The notes under the pieces are model-generated. The model was not told the origin of the DNA and did not search any database. It saw only the letters and a list, made by a program, of their open reading frames with translations. The position numbers and the translations under genes were made by a program. 60,000 nt of DNA, taken from positions 11,069,242 to 11,129,241 of the forward strand of contig NC_135565.1 of NCBI RefSeq assembly GCF_964340395.1, written 5' to 3'. The DNA comes from Glandiceps talaboti. Its lineage: Eukaryota > Hemichordata > Enteropneusta > Spengelidae. This document shows positions 1 through 10,099 of this stretch, one piece after another; positions within the stretch are counted from its first letter, which is position 1, and each line of letters starts with the position of its first letter.

Positions 1-257
1 TTCTGTAGGCTATCGACACTATAGATACAGTTGGAAATGATGGTTACAGCAGACATCCATCGTGCGTCAAATATTAGCATACTATTCTTATTCAGGACAA
101 TTTGCAACTGATGTATATCATGATTTTGTGGATGTATTGTTTCTGTGTTTTTGTTGTTGTTTTTGTTGTTGTTGTAGTAGTTGTATTTGTTTTCTTTGTA
201 TCTTGACAAATCAGATCTCTAAATTTGTATCTAGATTTGCATAGTATAATTAGATGT
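1..257. other. Window edge, no gene recognised
   Basis: A TTG/TTT-rich low-complexity tract occupies about 145-185. No coding signal is visible; the short reading frame here is Cys/Phe-rich because of the tract. Upstream exons of the Roco gene may lie here or beyond the window edge, but none could be identified. Confidence 0.5.
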
Positions 258-610
258 CATTCCCCAATATTTTTCTTTGTTTGGTCAAGGAAAATATGAG
301 TGACCTAATGGTTCTTTGTCGTTACGAGTCGATAGACGAGTAGTGACAACCCTTAGGTCACGAGTATGTACCGGCTGCATGAAGAAAATATTGGAGAATA
401 ACATAATTATACCAGCGCCAGTAATATCAAAGCAAAATTAGGGAAAGTAATGGTAATTTTGAATGTTTTGACTCATATTTCGAATACAAGCTGAATCAGT
501 GACATGCATAAGCGTTGCCGTGACGTAGACGCGCGAAGACATGACGTTCTACTGACCAGAGTATACATTCCATATTTTTGTTTTAAATGGCTGATCGTTC
601 ATGGTATAAT
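258..610 (+). mobile_element. Repeat family A, copy 1: foldback element plus tail
   Basis: Positions 258-402 form an imperfect palindrome. The left arm reads from CCCCAATATTTTTCTT through GAGTGACCTAA; the right arm mirrors it as CCTTAGGTCACGAG to GAAGAAAATATTGG. A tail (403-610) with GCCAGTAATATCAAAG, TTTTGACTCATATTTCGAA and CCAGAGTATA follows and is shared with the copies at 55.7 kb and 21.3 kb. No open reading frame is present, so this is a MITE-like or foldback non-autonomous element. It lies just upstream of the Roco exon. The mobility class is unknown. Confidence 0.75.
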
Positions 611-756
611 CATCATCATTTCAAGGCCATGAATAGATAGTGTTATACACATACGACACCAGTTTACATACCAACTGAATGATCTCATATACTAAAATAT
701 AAAAGTGAAAAGTTGTTTGAAATACTTTCTTGTTCTTCTTCTTATTATTATTAAAG

Positions 757-3700
757 GCTAAATTAGAAGCGGACGTAAAAGGCATGAATGTCGTATTTAG
801 AGAGCGTGATCATGAACGAGAATGCGTCGATGTCAATGTGAAGATAACACCGGAACGTCAGATGGCTATAAACGCATGGGAAAAACCTTCTGCAATGGTA
901 ATAGGTGATGCCTCACAAAAAACAATCGAAGTTTTAAAGGATCACAAATCCCTTTCAACCCTTATAGTGGGCAACATGCATATGTCTGAGTTAGAGAAGT
1001 TACTCACATCGGTAGAAGTAAAAGATAAGTTGATTGTCTGTAATATATACGATTTTGACCAAAAAAAACTGATGAGAGTTGTACGTGAGGTCATGGTTTT
1101 GGTTATGGTAGGGAATAACATAGAGTTACCGCTTGTCGTTGAAAAGAATTCTTTCTCAGAGCCAAAAAATGCCACCACAAACAAGAACTTCCACATTATC
1201 AATGTAAGTCATTGTAAGATGTTGAAGGGTACAAAGAAAAGTAAAAAGCCGAAGAAAGGTAAAGAAACATCATCTTCAGACATGATTCGCCTTACTAATT
1301 GCCGAAGTGTCAAGGCATTATACTTACATAATAATAACCTTACTTCTCTTCCAGAAGATATTGGTTATATATCGGGTTTGAATATTTTTGTTGCTCATGA
1401 TAACCAGCTGCAAAGAATTCCGCCTACTCTCGGATCTCGTCGTACCTATGACGATTTTCTGATTCACAACAATCCGATATCTAATATCCCAACTGATATT
1501 TTGAATGAGGGTGTTGCCTCTGTTCTGTCTTTTCTAAATGAGTTTCTCAACACTGAGATGACCCCAAATACATATGTTAAACTTGTGGTAGTTGGTCATG
1601 AGCAAGTGGGAAAGACAACACTTATCTGTGCTTTGCGACGTTTACCCTTTCAAGATGTCCAGAAAACAGATGGTATTGCTATTTCGGAGATCCCCTTCGA
1701 GGGAAAGTCTGACAAGCCGGCATATTTAATGAGGTGCTTTACAAGGAAAGTGTCCGAAGAGAGTGCATCCAAACCAGGAGCTGCAACAGTGAAAATCCTT
1801 GATTTTGCTGGTGACGTTGATTTTCTGGAGACGCATGCTCTTTATCTGACAGATGACACACTGTTCCTGCTCGTTTTCAGTCTCGACAAATTTGCTGATA
1901 ATAAATTGTACACAGAAGGTGGCATGATTAATCAGTTAGCGCGCCTCTGCTTATGGCTTGAAACAGTTCATGCAAAAGCTCCCAATTCGCGTGTCATTCT
2001 GGTAGGAACCCACGCTGATTCCCCGGTTTTGACGAAACCAATACTGCATCGCATTTGGACACAGATTGAAATCTTGTTGAAAAGTGCTGCTAACACACAC
2101 CTTAAAATCTACAGGAAAAACTTGATTGACAACTGCTTAATGTGCCAGCATCATCGAATGGTACGGAAAGCCCACAGTGGTGTTGCAGGATATGCAAAAA
2201 TCGATCTGGAATTTTCGACTGAAAGAGGAGAAGCCACAAGTGATGTGAAGAGTATAGATAGCGAAATTCGCTTCCCGCACATTGTTGGATATTTTGAAGT
2301 GAGTAGCATGACACGACTGCCAAAGACCCACGGTTCTAAAAATCTGAGTCTTGAACAAGTTCGAAAAGCAATACACATGGAAGCCTGTAGATTTCTACAC
2401 ATACAGCCAACCATTCCAACGCCTTGGGCAAAATTTCGAGACAAACTGAAAACCCTGGCACGTGAAACAAACCCACCAATTATACCATACGCAGATTATC
2501 TTAGTACGGCAAAGGAAATGGACATCTGCAAACATCCGGGTGACAAGTCATTGATCAACATGACCAGTTACTTACATTGTCAAGGGGAATTGTTACATTT
2601 CAGTAAAAGTGAGACGAAGAAACATACAGACGTTATCTTGAACCTTCAATGGCTTGCAAATACATTACGACATTTGATATCATTCAGTGCAGACTGTATC
2701 GACAGCAAAGGATTTCTTCCAAACGATTCCCTGGATAAAGCCTTGCCTGGTATGGATGATACTAAGCGAAGAGCCCTGCTACAACTGTTCATTGATATGA
2801 ACATATGTATGCCAACCGAAAAGTTTACCCAACATGGTCCCATTTCGGATCTCTTGTTTCCATGTAAATTGCCTGTTGCAAGACCTACGGATGACGAGTG
2901 GGCGTTATACCCTCCCATGGGTGAATCACAGCTTACAAAGGTGTTCAATCTGTCATTCTTGCCCCCATCGTTTTTTTGTGACCTGATAGCTAAAATCAGT
3001 GCACACAAGGCTCGTTTTACGAAATCACCCGTGTACTATAAAAACCACATAGTTGTCATCGGCCAGAATGTTGATAGACTGTGTAAACAGTGTACTGCAG
3101 AAGATGACGATGTTAGTGTGTCCTCTGGTGCCAAAACGAAACTAGGATCGCTAACCTTTGCCCATACTGCACATATCGAATGCAATTACTCTGACAATAC
3201 TTTAGTAATCACTGCTCGTGGTAGGAAGCCTTGTTGCTTTATGTCACACATCGAGAATTACATACAGTCTCTGTTAGATAGAGGCGATTACGATGGATTG
3301 ACAACTAGTGCTTCAATACTTTGTCCACAATGTATAGTCGATAGAAAACCTAGGCCTGGAAAATTCCCACTTGATGGGGAGGAAATGATATGTTCAAAGA
3401 ACCACAGATTTGAAAGCCGTAGAGATATCACTCAAGGATGTAGCCGAGACCATTCCCAACCTCTCCGGGGTGGGTTACTTGTGGAACTCCAAGAATATGA
3501 CTGTCCCAAAGTGTTCACTATTCTTCCAGTTGGACCAGGAGCTGGACACTTTGGTTCAGTGGCTAACACTCACGTCCGAGATGGTTACGCAGTACACTTT
3601 CTTTGTGAATATCCTGGTGGTTGGCATTTCCTAAGTGAACCTGGTTACCACATCGACAACGCCAAACTTCCAGAGTTTGTTAAGATGTATGGTGAACGCA

Positions 3701-4071
3701 TGTGTTCGGTGTTGAAAGTTGTATCGAAGGTAGAAAATCCACATCAAGATTTGAGAGAGGATGACTCTGAACTCCCCCCTGCATACATTTTGGTCAAGCA
3801 TATAATGGGTGTGACGAGACAGGAGGATAAGCAAGCTCTTGAGAGTATCTTGAAGGATTTTCTTGAAGTGCACCCAGATCTGAGGGACCACGCGAATAAA
3901 TCAGTCAAGGAAATGGAACAGAGTGTAAAGCGAAGCAGTAATCTTGTTCGGCGTGAGCTGATAAAATTTCTGAGGAAAGGTGATGAAGGGGATCGATTTG
4001 GTAACTTGTTCAAGGTATGTCATGGAAGCGAAGTCTTATTCCTCTGTGAGCATCACAAAGGGAAGATGTAA
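757..4071 (+). CDS. Roco-family protein (LRR-ROC-COR GTPase, MFHAS1-like), terminal exon, 5' partial
   Basis: The frame is open for about 1,105 codons and ends in TAA at 4069-4071. It is preceded by a TTCTTCTTCTTATTATTATTAAAG polypyrimidine/AG acceptor ending at 756, so the start is probably in an upstream exon; the first internal ATG is at 784. Residue numbers count from 730. Two to three leucine-rich repeats lie at about 186-255 (VKALYLHNNNLTSLPEDIG). A Roc GTPase follows, with P-loop GHEQVGKTT (289-297), DFAG switch II (358-361) and THAD as the G4 motif (427-430). A COR-like region spans about 500-800. A zinc-ribbon-like CPQC (865-868) and CSKNH (888-892) precede a C-terminal module of about 200 residues ending in LFLCEHHKGKM. 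A Lys-rich patch (168-178) could be a nuclear signal. No kinase domain is present, which resembles MFHAS1/MASL1-type Roco proteins rather than LRRK. Such proteins are GTP-regulated dimeric scaffolds in stress and innate signalling; that role is family knowledge, not shown here. LRRs are fewer than usual, consistent with missing upstream exons. Confidence 0.9.
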   Translation, partial: AKLEADVKGMNVVFRERDHERECVDVNVKITPERQMAINAWEKPSAMVIGDASQKTIEVLKDHKSLSTLIVGNMHMSELEKLLTSVEVKDKLIVCNIYDFDQKKLMRVVREVMVLVMVGNNIELPLVVEKNSFSEPKNATTNKNFHIINVSHCKMLKGTKKSKKPKKGKETSSSDMIRLTNCRSVKALYLHNNNLTSLPEDIGYISGLNIFVAHDNQLQRIPPTLGSRRTYDDFLIHNNPISNIPTDILNEGVASVLSFLNEFLNTEMTPNTYVKLVVVGHEQVGKTTLICALRRLPFQDVQKTDGIAISEIPFEGKSDKPAYLMRCFTRKVSEESASKPGAATVKILDFAGDVDFLETHALYLTDDTLFLLVFSLDKFADNKLYTEGGMINQLARLCLWLETVHAKAPNSRVILVGTHADSPVLTKPILHRIWTQIEILLKSAANTHLKIYRKNLIDNCLMCQHHRMVRKAHSGVAGYAKIDLEFSTERGEATSDVKSIDSEIRFPHIVGYFEVSSMTRLPKTHGSKNLSLEQVRKAIHMEACRFLHIQPTIPTPWAKFRDKLKTLARETNPPIIPYADYLSTAKEMDICKHPGDKSLINMTSYLHCQGELLHFSKSETKKHTDVILNLQWLANTLRHLISFSADCIDSKGFLPNDSLDKALPGMDDTKRRALLQLFIDMNICMPTEKFTQHGPISDLLFPCKLPVARPTDDEWALYPPMGESQLTKVFNLSFLPPSFFCDLIAKISAHKARFTKSPVYYKNHIVVIGQNVDRLCKQCTAEDDDVSVSSGAKTKLGSLTFAHTAHIECNYSDNTLVITARGRKPCCFMSHIENYIQSLLDRGDYDGLTTSASILCPQCIVDRKPRPGKFPLDGEEMICSKNHRFESRRDITQGCSRDHSQPLRGGLLVELQEYDCPKVFTILPVGPGAGHFGSVANTHVRDGYAVHFLCEYPGGWHFLSEPGYHIDNAKLPEFVKMYGERMCSVLKVVSKVENPHQDLREDDSELPPAYILVKHIMGVTRQEDKQALESILKDFLEVHPDLRDHANKSVKEMEQSVKRSSNLVRRELIKFLRKGDEGDRFGNLFKVCHGSEVLFLCEHHKGKM

Positions 4072-4580
4072 GCCTGATAACAAAAGCCCAAGTAAACTTA
4101 CACATGTACAACAATAACAATTGTTACATGCAACGCAGAAGCAAACTTAATATTCTTTTTGCAGAATATGTATGGGATGTATACCCATCGAATCCTGGTG
4201 AAGAGGCCCTTATGTTATTCTTATTTCTCTATAACAATGAGAGTTTGGAGGAATATCAAAAGTTGTAATAGTTCCATTACCATGATGATTGACCAATAAG
4301 GCCAACGTTACCAGAAAATATAGTTGCCATACATCATTTCATGTCCTGACGGTGACTTAAAAAATAGCATCTATACTACTATGCCTTTCATCATCTTACA
4401 GTGATATAGGGATTTTACATGTCGTGTACGTATACGTGTATGTAACAAGTGTAACCTTTGTCAATTGTAGATAATTATAGGTTACCGTGCTTCAGTTCAT
4501 TGTAAGACTAGTATAGAACGAGTTTTTAATAAGTATTGGTTATCACACATTTATATGGGTTAATTCATACTATTGTAATG

Positions 4581-4905
4581 TTGCTGATATTAACGCTTGA
4601 TAGTAGCTAATATTATTAGCTGATATTAGAGATTTACAGTAGCTTATATTAGCGATTAATAGGAGCTGATGTTAGCAATTGCCATTTGCTGACATTAACG
4701 ATTGATAATAACTGATATTAGCGATTCCGCCGATTGACAGTTGTTGATATTAACGATTGATAGTAGCTGATATTATCATTTCAGAGTAGCTGATATTAGC
4801 GATTGACAGAACCTGATATTTGCGATTCGTAGATAGTAGCGATTGATAGTAGCTATCGATATTAGCGTTTAATAGTTACGTAGCTGATATTAGCAATTTA
4901 TAGTA
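4581..4905. repeat. Degenerate minisatellite (AGCTGATATTAGCGATTGAT units)
   Basis: Units of roughly 23-35 bp repeat about ten times with many substitutions. The recurring core is GCTGATATTAGCGATTGATAG. It lies in the inferred Roco 3' UTR, so it would be transcribed if the UTR extends that far. Confidence 0.8.
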
Positions 4906-5121
4906 CTTTTTTTAATAGTCTTTGGCGTACATTGTGAATTTCAGAATGGTGATATATATTGGGTTTGTTATGTATATTTTTGACATATTGTGCCATCTTG
5001 ACCTAACACTAAGACATCATACCATATATATGTAGGTTCTAATGTCATCATAGATTGTAAACAGTCGTCTCGACTTTTTGTAATTTATCTTTATACTATT
5101 TTTGCTGCTGAAACTATTAGA

Positions 5122-5127
5122 ATTAAA
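5122..5127 (+). terminator. Candidate polyadenylation signal ATTAAA
   Basis: ATTAAA is followed within 5-25 bases by GGTGTGTGTTGG, a GT-rich downstream element. This is the best-placed signal for the Roco transcript. AATAAA also occurs in an (AATA)n tract at 5257-5277 and could be used instead. Confidence 0.4.
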
Positions 5128-5256
5128 ACATGGTGTGTGTTGGATTTTCGATGAAGTCAAGATTATGTGTATGTGTTCGAATCCGCAGTACATGCTGACT
5201 GTACATGCTGACTATTATATCGCATGTTATGGGTAACATATGTGTGCATAATTAGT

Positions 5257-5277
5257 AATAAATAAATAAATAAATAT
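5257..5277. repeat. (AATA)n microsatellite
   Basis: A short run of AATA/AAAT tetranucleotides. It contains several overlapping AATAAA hexamers and is an alternative polyadenylation region for the Roco gene. Confidence 0.7.
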
Positions 5278-5767
5278 TTCAGAAGTATAGGAATACGACA
5301 AAGTACTAGTATATTCCGCGTGCAAATACAGACTAATAAAGTCATCGCACCGTCAACAATAGCTATAGAAGAACTACTATTATGTTTTTTTTCACTTCTT
5401 GACAAGTTTTCAAGTCATGATCAGTCTGATTAAAATCTGATCATAGAAGAGTTTTACTTTCACCTCTGCTAGCTGTACTCGACTAATTTCACTTTTTTGG
5501 CCTTACTGAGACCATCCTCCAAAGCTGACCAAAAGGTGAAAATAGTGCTCTAAAAAAGCACATACAAAAGAGAAAATAAATACAAAAATTAAAGCAGAAC
5601 TAAATCTCTTCGGTCAAATTTTAATAAGATTGGAAGTCGTTTTAAGGTATGTAAACATTCGTTACAATTCAAGAATTTTCATTTTAAATTTTAGTATTAT
5701 TATTTTGTAGATTATTCTACCGAGTTGTTCAATTTGCATAACTCGTTGTACGCTTCTTTTTCCTGCT

Positions 5768-6067
5768 ATACACAGGGAACCTTGCACATCCATGGCTGTG
5801 GGAAAAAGCTCTTGTACATGGATGTTGTGAAAACCTATGCTGCATTGCTATTGTTCACATCCATGTTACATTGATGTTGGTATACCAGTTACACATGTCA
5901 AATCTAAGAATGTTTAATAAACATTGTGTGGTAGCCAGAGCTGTAACAGGGATATTGTGCACATATAGCTGATACAATCCCCGTGGCTCCACTGAGCTGG
6001 TACAGCTATGTGCACAACCCTGTCCTAGGTATGTTGATGTTACAGGGGTGTGCAAGTTTCCATGTGT
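5768..6067. mobile_element. MITE-like element with terminal inverted repeats and an internal hairpin
   Basis: The ends match in inverted orientation over about 22 bp: left ACACAGGGAACCTTGCACAT and the complement of the right end ACACATGGAAACTTGCACAC. Inside, TTGTGCACATATAGCTG (about 5955-5971) is mirrored by CAGCTATGTGCACAA (about 6004-6018), making a central stem. There is no coding capacity. It is about 300 bp long, typical of a non-autonomous DNA transposon. No target-site duplication was resolved. Confidence 0.55.
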
Positions 6068-6079
6068 GTAAGCGGTGTA

Positions 6080-7060
6080 GGAAATATAGATTCTGTTTTG
6101 TATGCATCGTTGTTGTTGAAGTAAATAAATATGCAGTTAAAATGACCAACCTGCTGTACTGTGTCATTAGTAAGTCATTTGTTTATTATAATGACGTGTG
6201 GTATTACGTTCATCTCTTTAATCTCGCAAGAACGTGAATATGAAACCCTCCGATGCGTGGACTTATGTGTCACTTACCTTAAAGAAACATACAGAGTGTT
6301 AAAGTAGAATTCCAGACCCATATTTTTTTTCTATTTTATGGTCCCTGATTCACAATAAAAAAAGTATTTCAACAAAAATAATCCTTATTCCATGACATAA
6401 GTTTGTGAAAAAACGAGTTTTTTAAAAAGCCGAAATAAATAAAGGCAAAACAACAAGTCAAAGGTTAAATACATACATAACTAGCTAAGTCTGTACAACC
6501 TGCTTTTCCTCCTAAGGAAGACCCTTTCCATACATTTCGCTGTTTTTCACAATACTAGTATTACGTTAATGATTACAGTTTGTGTTCTGACATTGTTAGA
6601 ACTGTTGATTGCATAGTAAGGAGTTCCTTATGTTTTTTGATACGTATAATAAATGACACCATTGGGTTGTTTATGAATTATACCCAAGTACAAGGTTTAA
6701 GTTCAGTCAATTATAAGTGATGTCAAAGATATACATCAGTGTACATAGAATACTGTGAGTACATGTGCACATACAATTTCATCCCCCAAACCATATAAAT
6801 TCAACTTGTGTCACAGAAGGCATACATCGACATTAACCTGATGCTAAAATGGTAAGTATTTTCACTTGAGTGAAAAGTTTCGAAAACTCGGGTTGTGCCA
6901 CATTAACGTCCCAACAGAAAGTGCATTCTTGAAAAGCGCCCCCAATGGCAGAAAATCACTAATCGTGGATCCCCGTTTAGTTTGACTGATCATGTTCCCA
7001 CTATGAGATATTTTTTGGAATTGGACAGCAAACGAACTCCAACCTCAAAGTTGATTACCC
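6080..7060. other. Intergenic stretch, nothing recognised
   Basis: AT-rich sequence with scattered AATAAA motifs and no coding signal. The portion 6700-6840 vaguely resembles 33160-33240 (CACCCCAAATCATATAA-like wording) and may be an old shared repeat. Confidence 0.5.
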
Positions 7061-7067
7061 CCACACC

Positions 7068-7273
7068 CTTGTCTATCATGACGGTCCTAATACAGAACAA
7101 TGATGTTATTATAGGGATTGGCGATATTCTTATAAAATCGGTAGCGATGTCATACCCCCCCCCCCCTGTGTTGTATGTATGTTGGGGGGTATGACATCGC
7201 TACCGATTTTATAAGAATATCGCCAATCCCTATAATAACATCATTGTTCTGTATTAGGACCGTCATAGACAAG
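7068..7273. repeat. Near-perfect long inverted repeat (about 88-bp arms)
   Basis: The left arm begins CTTGTCTATCATGACGG at 7068 and runs to the C-run at about 7155. The right arm begins GGGGGGTATGACATCGC at 7184 and ends GACCGTCATAGACAAG at 7273. Apart from a 3-base insertion (CAT) in the left arm, the arms look identical. The loop of about 17-28 bases is C-rich, then TGTTGTATGTATGTT. The transcript or single strand would form a very stable hairpin. The origin is a recent foldback transposon or a replication-associated inverted duplication. Confidence 0.9.
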
Positions 7274-7590
7274 AATAAAACCATTTAGGAAAGGAATATC
7301 AGTTTACAAGCGACTATGAGTCGGATGGCTTAATTATGTCCCAATCGTTCTATCTCAGCACTCCAGCACTCATACTATCACACGTACGTAACGGGATCGA
7401 CTTGGCCCAGAGTTGGGAATTAGCCATGACTGAGAAGAGATTTCTGCTTGCCAGAATCTCCTTCCCGAATGATTGCTGGATCCTTTTTATATCATTCGAA
7501 TACAATGGAATTTACACAAAGACTAACAATAGAAAATCACGCCACTTTTAATAGTTGCTGACAGTCTCCCTTTGCCAATCATGTGAATGT

Positions 7591-8032
7591 TGCTGACTTC
7601 ATGTTTGCCCAGAATAGTAATCGGTTCATTTGTCATGTTGGTGCCTTGAAATGACTCATAAACAACTGTAATTTGTCAAACCTTTCTGCTCCTGGAGGAG
7701 AATACCCCCCCCCCCCCCCATCCATATTCACATAATTTATGATATATGTACGCGCTATATACAAGTACACTATTTCTCAAATAAGAAAGTCAATAATTTA
7801 TGCGTGTATCACAGCAAATCCGATCTTTCATTTCATTTTCTACAAGTTCTTTGAATTCAGTCTGTATCACATTTGATGCACGTGTTACGATCCAAAATAT
7901 CGTATTTCGGAATAATGGGAACAAATTCGAACATTTCGGCAATGTAGGTCATAGGTCAGCCATTTCAAACAGGAGAATTAAGAAATAGATCTAGATTTGC
8001 GATTACGATTCTGGGCAAACATGATGTCAGCA
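7591..8032. mobile_element. Short element bounded by 33-bp terminal inverted repeats
   Basis: TGCTGACTTCATGTTTGCCC (from 7591) is matched in inverted orientation by the segment ending GGGCAAACATGATGTCAGCA at 8032. The match is 31 of 33 positions by eye. The roughly 440 bp between the ends is non-coding and includes a 13-14-base C run near 7686. A MITE-like non-autonomous element is the simplest reading. Confidence 0.6.
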
Positions 8033-8239
8033 TACCTTTGATTAATAATGTCACTTTCAACTACTGGGCGGAAGAACATATGGTAATGACTGAAATTAAC
8101 AGGAGGGGTTATTTTTTAAGCAAGTGACGGGCCTATTTCAGTAAAGAATTTATTGAATTTCTCAACAATATTGTCCCCTACTTTGACTCACTCCTCGGGG
8201 TTATACACTTCTTTGCATCAGATTGTCTTTCGAATTCCA

Positions 8240-8900
8240 GATTATCGAGACTAGTCGGAATCGTTACGATTTACATCTCCACTCACAATATATAGTCACA
8301 GTCGTTACTCTAGAACACAGAGGCGTGTAATATTTCATAGATTGTTGTTTTCCAGGTCTACAGACTAAATATAACAACCTTTTGATTAATATATATTCCT
8401 ACATGTAATGGGAAGAGATAATATTTCTTAGTAGTATAGAGATTGGTACATTTGTAGCAGCAAGATTCGTACGATATTTTCCTAAGAAAACGGCATTCTA
8501 AGCAATAAGAAAACAACAATCTATGAAATATTACACGCCTCTTCCCCTTACATGTAGGAATATATATTAATCAAAAGGTTGTTATATTTAGTCTGTAGAC
8601 CTGGAAAACAACAATCTATGAAATATTACACGCCCCTGTGTTCTAGAAGTCCTGAGATGCATGAGATGCAATTCAAAATTCATCCACAGCCACCCACACA
8701 GTCATTAACATACATTTTAAATCACAAACTTCTAACCAATAACACAGTCCCTGGTAATGTTAGTGTTTATTGGGACAGTTATGTAATGTCCAAATATGGC
8801 ATATTTTGTCAGTTCAGGATGCTACTTATAGACTGTTTACATCATTGTAACAGTTTTGGGTTCACTGATTGGATGAATTTTACGTGTTGTGCTGATTGAG
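8240..8900 (+). mobile_element. Repeat family D, copy 1, with internal inverted duplication
   Basis: The wording GTTACGATTTACATCTCCACT, CATGAGATGCAATTC, CATCCACAGCCACCCACACA, AACACAGTCCCT and TGCTGATTGAGGGACT is shared in order with the complementary strand of 38790-39140. This copy is interrupted by an inverted duplication: 8310-8416 and 8539-8646 are reverse complements with about two mismatches over 107 bases. A third piece of the same arm (about 8509-8539) is a further partial copy. The inferred frame is non-coding repeat sequence, not a gene. Confidence 0.75.
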
Positions 8901-9429
8901 GGACTTTGGCTAGGTTGCGATTTTACCTGTTTAAGCCAAGAACTGTGCAATGTAGGATCCAGTACGCCCCCAGCGGTGAGAAGCTGAGTAACCGAGACTA
9001 CGCACAGGCTGATGAGCTTTCAATGAAGTAAAAATACTGGCAACATCACCCGATTAAATAATTCAATTAATAAAAAATGATTATGATAATTCCGATGCAT
9101 GCCTTTGGTATCTTCTAGTGTTCTTTTCAAATTAGTCTTAGTTCTGACTATAGAACGTACGCGTGACTGTTACGATAGTATTATGTACCAGTAATATCAA
9201 TTAATGTAATTACACGGCCTAGTGACCCGGCATAGGACCTGGAGTTCAATCCATGGTCAATGTTCTTCAATTAACTGTATAGGAAATATATAGAGTATGC
9301 GGTTATATGAATAGTAGTAATCTACATGATAGATGTAGGCCAATGTTCGGCATACTCTACCAACGATACCATCTGCTACAAGAATAGTCCAGATATTATT
9401 AGATACAAACATTTAATGCTGTGTGAATT

Positions 9430-9503
9430 GTGTATGTATGTGTGTATATGTGTGTGTGTACTGTCTGTCTTGTTGTTTGTCTGTCGGTAGGTTGGTATTT
9501 ATT

Positions 9504-9535
<32 letters not shown>

Positions 9536-9571
9536 TGTATGTATGTATGTATGTATGTATGTATGTATGTA

Positions 9572-9606
<35 letters not shown>

Positions 9607-9869
9607 ATGTATGTATGTGTGTGTGTGTGTATGTATGTACGTACGTACGTACGTACGTACGTACGTACGTATGTATGTATGTATGTATGTATGTATGTAT
9701 GTATGTGTCTGATAGTGTGTGTGTGTGTGTGTTTGTTTGTTTGTTTGTTTGTTTGTTTGTTTGTGTATGTGTGCGTATGTGTGTATGTATGTGTATGTAT
9801 GAGTATATGTCTGTCTGTCTGTCTGTCTGTCTTGTTGTCTGGTTGTCTGTCTATCGGTAGGTTGGTATT

Positions 9870-9903
<34 letters not shown>

Positions 9904-9951
9904 TGTATGTATGTATGTATGTATGTATGTATGTATGTATGTATGTATGTA

Positions 9952-9982
<31 letters not shown>

Positions 9983-10051
9983 ATGTATGTATGTATGTAT
10001 GTATGTATGTATGTATGCATGTATGTGTCTGAGCGTGTGTGCGTGTTTGTT

Positions 10052-10096
<45 letters not shown>
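9430..10096. repeat. Compound ATGT/GT/GTTT/CTGT microsatellite with internal duplication
   Basis: (GTAT)n, (GT)n, a perfect (GTAC)n palindromic run at about 9637-9670, (GTTT)n and (CTGT)n blocks alternate. The entry segment CGGTAGGTTGGTATTTAT occurs at about 9484 and again at about 9855, so the compound array appears to be a tandem duplication of roughly 370 bp. Long YVCM- and HTYI-type open frames on both strands are artefacts of the tetranucleotide. Confidence 0.95.
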
Positions 10097-10099
10097 TCG

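Larger units (their letters stand above)
4072..5140 (+). other. Probable 3' UTR of the Roco gene
   Basis: This AT-rich stretch downstream of the stop codon has no reading frame. It holds a degenerate tandem array at 4581-4905 and ends near an ATTAAA followed by a TGTGTGTTGG GT-rich stretch, a plausible cleavage site. The extent is inferred from these signals only. Confidence 0.45.

Noticed and set aside
1203-1208. GTAAGT donor inside the Roco exon
   Set aside because: The frame reads through with continuing LRR and ROC coding sequence, so an intron is not needed.
2102-4013. Antisense frames of 70-120 codons under the Roco exon
   Set aside because: Shadows of the conserved plus-strand coding exon.
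8993-9040. Hammerhead-like core CTGATGAG
   Set aside because: The required GAAA and pairing stems are missing; other CTGANGA words (11632, 27087, 38475) also fail.
9211-9262. tRNA-like A and B boxes (GGCCTAGTGACC, GAGTTCAATCC)
   Set aside because: Spacing is too short and no cloverleaf could be drawn; at most a decayed SINE head.
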